A DNA stretch of 16,626 nucleotides from DASTPP01 sp035762175 (lineage in GTDB: Bacteria > Myxococcota_A > Polyangia > Polyangiales > Polyangiaceae). Below, piece by piece: positions 14,453 through 16,626 of the stretch. Both the position numbers and the translations under genes were made by a program. Location: the NCBI GenBank assembly GCA_035762175.1, contig DASTPP010000172.1, positions 1 to 16,626 on the forward strand, read 5' to 3'. Position 1 is the first letter of the stretch. The number at the start of each line of letters is the position of its first letter. The notes below the pieces were generated by a model. It saw only the letters and a program-made list of their open reading frames with translations, did no database searches and was not told the origin of the DNA.

Positions 14453-14468
14453 GCAACGGGCAAGCCAA
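14453..14468 (-). promoter_or_regulatory. Sigma-54-type promoter reading into the TolC-MFP-RND operon
   Basis: On the minus strand the sequence is TTGGC (14468-14464), seven bases, TTGC (14456-14453), then T. This matches YTGGCAC-N5-TTGCW at the essential positions and gives the invariant GG-N10-GC. The predicted start point is near 14441, only about 5 bases before the TolC-like ATG. That is a real weakness: either the transcript is nearly leaderless or the match is coincidental. The neighbouring NtrC-like receiver supports sigma-54 control. Confidence 0.45.
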
Positions 14469-14520
14469 CCTCGATCCCAGCCTGAATTGACGTACTCGGC
14501 CGCCGCGACGACCTCCCCGC

Positions 14521-14557
14521 TGCGGAAATGCTCCCCATCTTGGGTAAACTTTCCGCA
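14521..14557. promoter_or_regulatory. Hyphenated dyad at the centre of the divergent region (candidate activator site)
   Basis: TGCGGAAA (14521-14528) and TTTCCGCA (14550-14557) are perfect 8-base inverted arms. Inside them CCCA (14534-14537) and TGGG (14541-14544) form a second inverted pair. Both pairs are centred on base 14539, which is also the midpoint of the intergenic region. A nested, co-centred dyad between two divergent promoters is typical of an operator or enhancer. The distance of about 98 bases to each predicted sigma-54 start point suits an NtrC-type activator. Confidence 0.5.
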
Positions 14558-14608
14558 TGTCGAGCCGACCTCATGCGTGATCCCGGCCGCTTTGCCGCCC
14601 GAACCCCC

Positions 14609-14625
14609 TTGGCCCGCGCCCTGCA
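14609..14625 (+). promoter_or_regulatory. Possible sigma-54-type promoter reading into the histidine kinase gene
   Basis: TTGGC (14609-14613), seven bases, CTGCA (14621-14625). GG-N10-GC is kept, but the -12 element has C for the first T of TTGC. The predicted start point is near 14636, 5 bases before ATG 14641 and 11 before ATG 14647. It is weaker than the minus-strand match and could be chance in GC-rich DNA. Confidence 0.3.
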
Positions 14626-14640
14626 CGGCCTCGGGCGGCG

Positions 14641-16245
14641 ATGCCGATGAGCGAGCCGCGCAGCGCGTCGGGGGCGAAGGGGGCTGCGGGCGCCCTCCCG
14701 TTCCGGCGCGCGCGCTGGCCGCTGCGCGGCTGGTCGTGGATCGGGCTCTCGATGCTCCTGAGCGTGGCGCTCGTGGCCACGCTCGCCTTCTGGGACGAAG
14801 AGCGCGAGGCGTCCGACGCGCTCGACGACTACGCGCGCGAGCAGGCGACGCTCGCGCTCAGCGTCGGCGCCCAGCTCGGCAGCCGGCTCGCGGTCGCCCG
14901 CCGCGACGCCTTCGTCGCCGCCGAAGGCGCCCTCGCCAACCGGACGGTGCCCCCCAGCATCGCCGACAAGTACGTGACCTTGCGGGTCGTGCCCAAGGGC
15001 GCCGTCGCCCCGCCGCGCGTGGCCGTCGAGGGCGCGGCCTTCACGCTCGCCGTCGAGGTGCCGGCCGAGCGCTACGCCCTGCTCACGCTCGCCCCGACCG
15101 ATCTCTTTACCAGCCTCGCCCCGATCGAGCGCCCGGGCACGCTCGTGGTGCTCGTCCTGCCCGACGGGGCCGACACCTTCCACGCGGTCGACGGGCGCCT
15201 GGTGCGCGCCGACGAGCTCGCCGAGGCGCTCGGCGCGGGCCGGCCCTCGACGCGCCTGACGCGGCCGCAGGCGGCGAGGCTCGGGCTGCCGACGCGCATC
15301 GCGCTCGCGGGCCTCTCGAACGTCGACGCCGGGCCCCTCGGCCGCTGGGGCGTCGCCGTGGTGGCCACGGCCGAGCGGCTGCGCGACCGCGAGCAGCGCG
15401 CCTACTGGCGCCTGGTGCTGAGCGTCGGCGTCGCCGCGGGGCTCGTGCTCGCCTTCGGCGGCGTCGCCCTCGCCTTGCAGCGCAAAGAGCTCGAGCTCGG
15501 GCGAGACCTGGCCCTCGCCACCCTGCGCGCCGAGCGCGACGAGCGGCTCGAGCGCGCGACCAAGGCGGCCGTGATGGGCACGCTCGCCGCGGGCATCGCC
15601 CACGAGGTCGGCACCCCGCTCGGCGTGATTCTCGGGCGGGCCGAGCAACTCGGGCCGCGGGTCGAGGGCGACGAGCGCGCCGAGCGGGCGCTGCGCACGA
15701 TCGTGGGGCAGGCCGAGCGCATCGACCAGGTCGTGCGCGGCTTCCTCGGGCTCGCCCAGGGCGAGAGCCCCGCCTTCGACCGGCACGACCCCGGAGCCCT
15801 CGCCCGCGCCGCCGTCGAGCTGGTGGCGCACCGCTTTCAGCGCGCCGGCGTGCTCTTCTTCTCCACCATCCCCGATGACTTGCCCCCCCTCTCGTGCAAC
15901 GCGCGCCTGCTCGAGCAGGCCCTCGTCAACCTCTTGCTCAACGCCTGCGACGCCTGCGCGCCCGGCGGCCTCGTCGAGCTCGCCGTCACGGCCGGGGGCG
16001 GGCGCGTCGCCTTCGCCGTGACCGACGACGGCGTCGGCATTCGGCCCGAAGACGCGGCGCGCGCGACCGAGCCGTTCTTCACGACCAAGCCCGCCGGCAA
16101 GGGCTCGGGCCTCGGCCTCGCCATCGCCAGCGAGATCGTCAACCTGCACCGCGGCAGCCTCGCCCTCGGCCCCCGGGCGCCGCGCGGCACCACGGCCGAG
16201 ATTCGCATCCCTACCGCGCGCGAGGCCGACGATGCAACGCCCTGA
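14641..16245 (+). CDS. Membrane-bound sensor histidine kinase
   Basis: This 534-residue inner-membrane kinase senses a signal with an extracytoplasmic domain and phosphorylates the regulator encoded next. TM1 is at about 31-51. A periplasmic region of roughly 205 residues (52-257) has no family I recognise. TM2 is at about 258-281. A short coiled linker (QRKELELGRDLALATLRAERDERLE) is followed by the H-box AGIAHEVGTPLGV with phospho-acceptor His321. The ATPase domain shows the N-box NLLLNACDAC (430-439), G1 DDGVGI (462-467), the F-box EPFFTTKP and G2 GSGLGLAIA. The H-box and ATPase type are usual for partners of NtrC-family regulators. Two ATGs (14641, 14647) are possible; an in-frame TGA at 14578 excludes earlier starts. 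The ribosome site is poor. It overlaps the regulator gene by 14 bases. Confidence 0.93.
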   Translation: MPMSEPRSASGAKGAAGALPFRRARWPLRGWSWIGLSMLLSVALVATLAFWDEEREASDALDDYAREQATLALSVGAQLGSRLAVARRDAFVAAEGALANRTVPPSIADKYVTLRVVPKGAVAPPRVAVEGAAFTLAVEVPAERYALLTLAPTDLFTSLAPIERPGTLVVLVLPDGADTFHAVDGRLVRADELAEALGAGRPSTRLTRPQAARLGLPTRIALAGLSNVDAGPLGRWGVAVVATAERLRDREQRAYWRLVLSVGVAAGLVLAFGGVALALQRKELELGRDLALATLRAERDERLERATKAAVMGTLAAGIAHEVGTPLGVILGRAEQLGPRVEGDERAERALRTIVGQAERIDQVVRGFLGLAQGESPAFDRHDPGALARAAVELVAHRFQRAGVLFFSTIPDDLPPLSCNARLLEQALVNLLLNACDACAPGGLVELAVTAGGGRVAFAVTDDGVGIRPEDAARATEPFFTTKPAGKGSGLGLAIASEIVNLHRGSLALGPRAPRGTTAEIRIPTAREADDATP

Positions 16246-16626
16246 AGGCCGCCCCCGCGTGCTCGTCGTCGACGACAAGATCGAGATGGCCGAGACGCTC
16301 GCCGACGGCCTCTTCGACCGCGGCTACGAGGCCGCCGCCTGCGCCTCGAGCCACAAGGCCCTCGCGCGCCTGCAGGCCGAGCCCTTCGACGCGCTCGTGA
16401 CCGACCTGCGCATGCCGGGCGACGACGGCCTCGAGCTCTTGCGCGCCGCCCGCAAGCTCGACCCGAACCGCCCCGTCATCGTGATGACCGCCTACGGCGC
16501 GGTCGAGACGGCCATCGAGTCGATTCGCCAGGGCGCCTACCACTACCTGACCAAGCCCTTCAAGCTCGACGAGCTCGTCGTCTACCTCGGCCGCGCCCTC
16601 GACGAGGCGCGCGTGCGGCACGAGGC
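16232..16626 (+). CDS. Response regulator, NtrC-like receiver domain (cut by the window end)
   Basis: Frame 2 opens at ATG 16232 and runs off the window after 131 codons with no stop. It encodes a complete receiver domain: acidic pocket VDD (13-15 region), phospho-acceptor Asp58 in VTDLRMPG, Thr86 in VMTAYG and Lys108 in LTKPF. The sequence from MTAYGAVETAIESIRQGAYHYLTKPF resembles receivers of sigma-54-dependent activators (NtrC/AtoC/ZraR type). The AAA+ and DNA-binding domains would lie beyond the window, so the output is inferred, not seen. The start overlaps the last 14 bases of the kinase gene, which implies coupled translation and a cognate pair. The likely target is the divergent efflux operon. 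Confidence 0.9.
   Translation, partial: MQRPEGRPRVLVVDDKIEMAETLADGLFDRGYEAAACASSHKALARLQAEPFDALVTDLRMPGDDGLELLRAARKLDPNRPVIVMTAYGAVETAIESIRQGAYHYLTKPFKLDELVVYLGRALDEARVRHE

Noticed and set aside
14437..16278. A minus-strand extension of the TolC-like protein to 16278.
   Set aside because: It runs antisense through the kinase gene and across the structured divergent promoter region. The signal peptide begins at 14436.
1..16626. CRISPR arrays, tRNA or rRNA genes, insertion sequences, integrases, att sites.
   Set aside because: I saw no regularly spaced repeats, RNA gene signatures, transposase-like proteins or flanking terminal repeats anywhere in the window.

Overview
The window is very GC-rich. 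Its coding frames are strongly biased to G or C at third positions, which produces many long false frames on the opposite strand. The gene content fits Myxococcota or a related deltaproteobacterial lineage: an archaeal/eukaryotic-type prolyl-tRNA synthetase, a Gre-factor paralogue, paired DUF5985 membrane proteins, lipoproteins with thrombospondin type 3 and OmpA domains, and a histidine kinase followed by an NtrC-like receiver. This taxonomic guess is inference.

Left part, plus strand (1-6232): the Gly/Ala-rich tail of an unknown gene; proS followed 17 bases later by a DUF47 (PhoU-like) gene; a GreA/GreB-family factor whose coiled-coil tip lacks one of the usual acidic residues; a DUF2490 outer-membrane protein with a TTG start; a 454-base intergenic region with an AT-rich island; and an S41-family lipoprotein peptidase. 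The S41 gene converges on the next cluster across a 413-base gap that holds an 81-nt nested hairpin.

Middle, minus strand (7562 down to 6646): a compact three-gene operon encoding a small winged-helix-like protein and two tandemly duplicated three-helix DUF5985 membrane proteins. They overlap or nearly touch, so they are probably co-translated. Next to them (8602 down to 7697) lies an outer-membrane lipoprotein with Ca-binding type 3 repeats and a peptidoglycan-binding OmpA domain.

Right part: a tripartite efflux operon on the minus strand (TolC-like outer-membrane factor, membrane fusion protein, RND permease, 14436 down to 8715) with ATGA and GTGA stop/start overlaps. It is divergent from a two-component pair on the plus strand: a membrane histidine kinase (14641-16245) and a response regulator cut by the window end.

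The 204-base divergent intergenic region is the most interesting place in the window. It holds a hyphenated dyad (TGCGGAAA, then TTTCCGCA, with a co-centred CCCA/TGGG inside) exactly at its midpoint. A sigma-54-type promoter match (TTGGC, 7 nt, TTGCT) reads toward the efflux operon, and a slightly weaker one (TTGGC, 7 nt, CTGCA) reads toward the kinase. The predicted transcription starts lie 98 and 97 bases from the dyad centre. I infer that the two-component system, if its regulator is a sigma-54 activator, binds the dyad and drives both the efflux pump and itself. The permease lacks two of the AcrB proton-relay residues.
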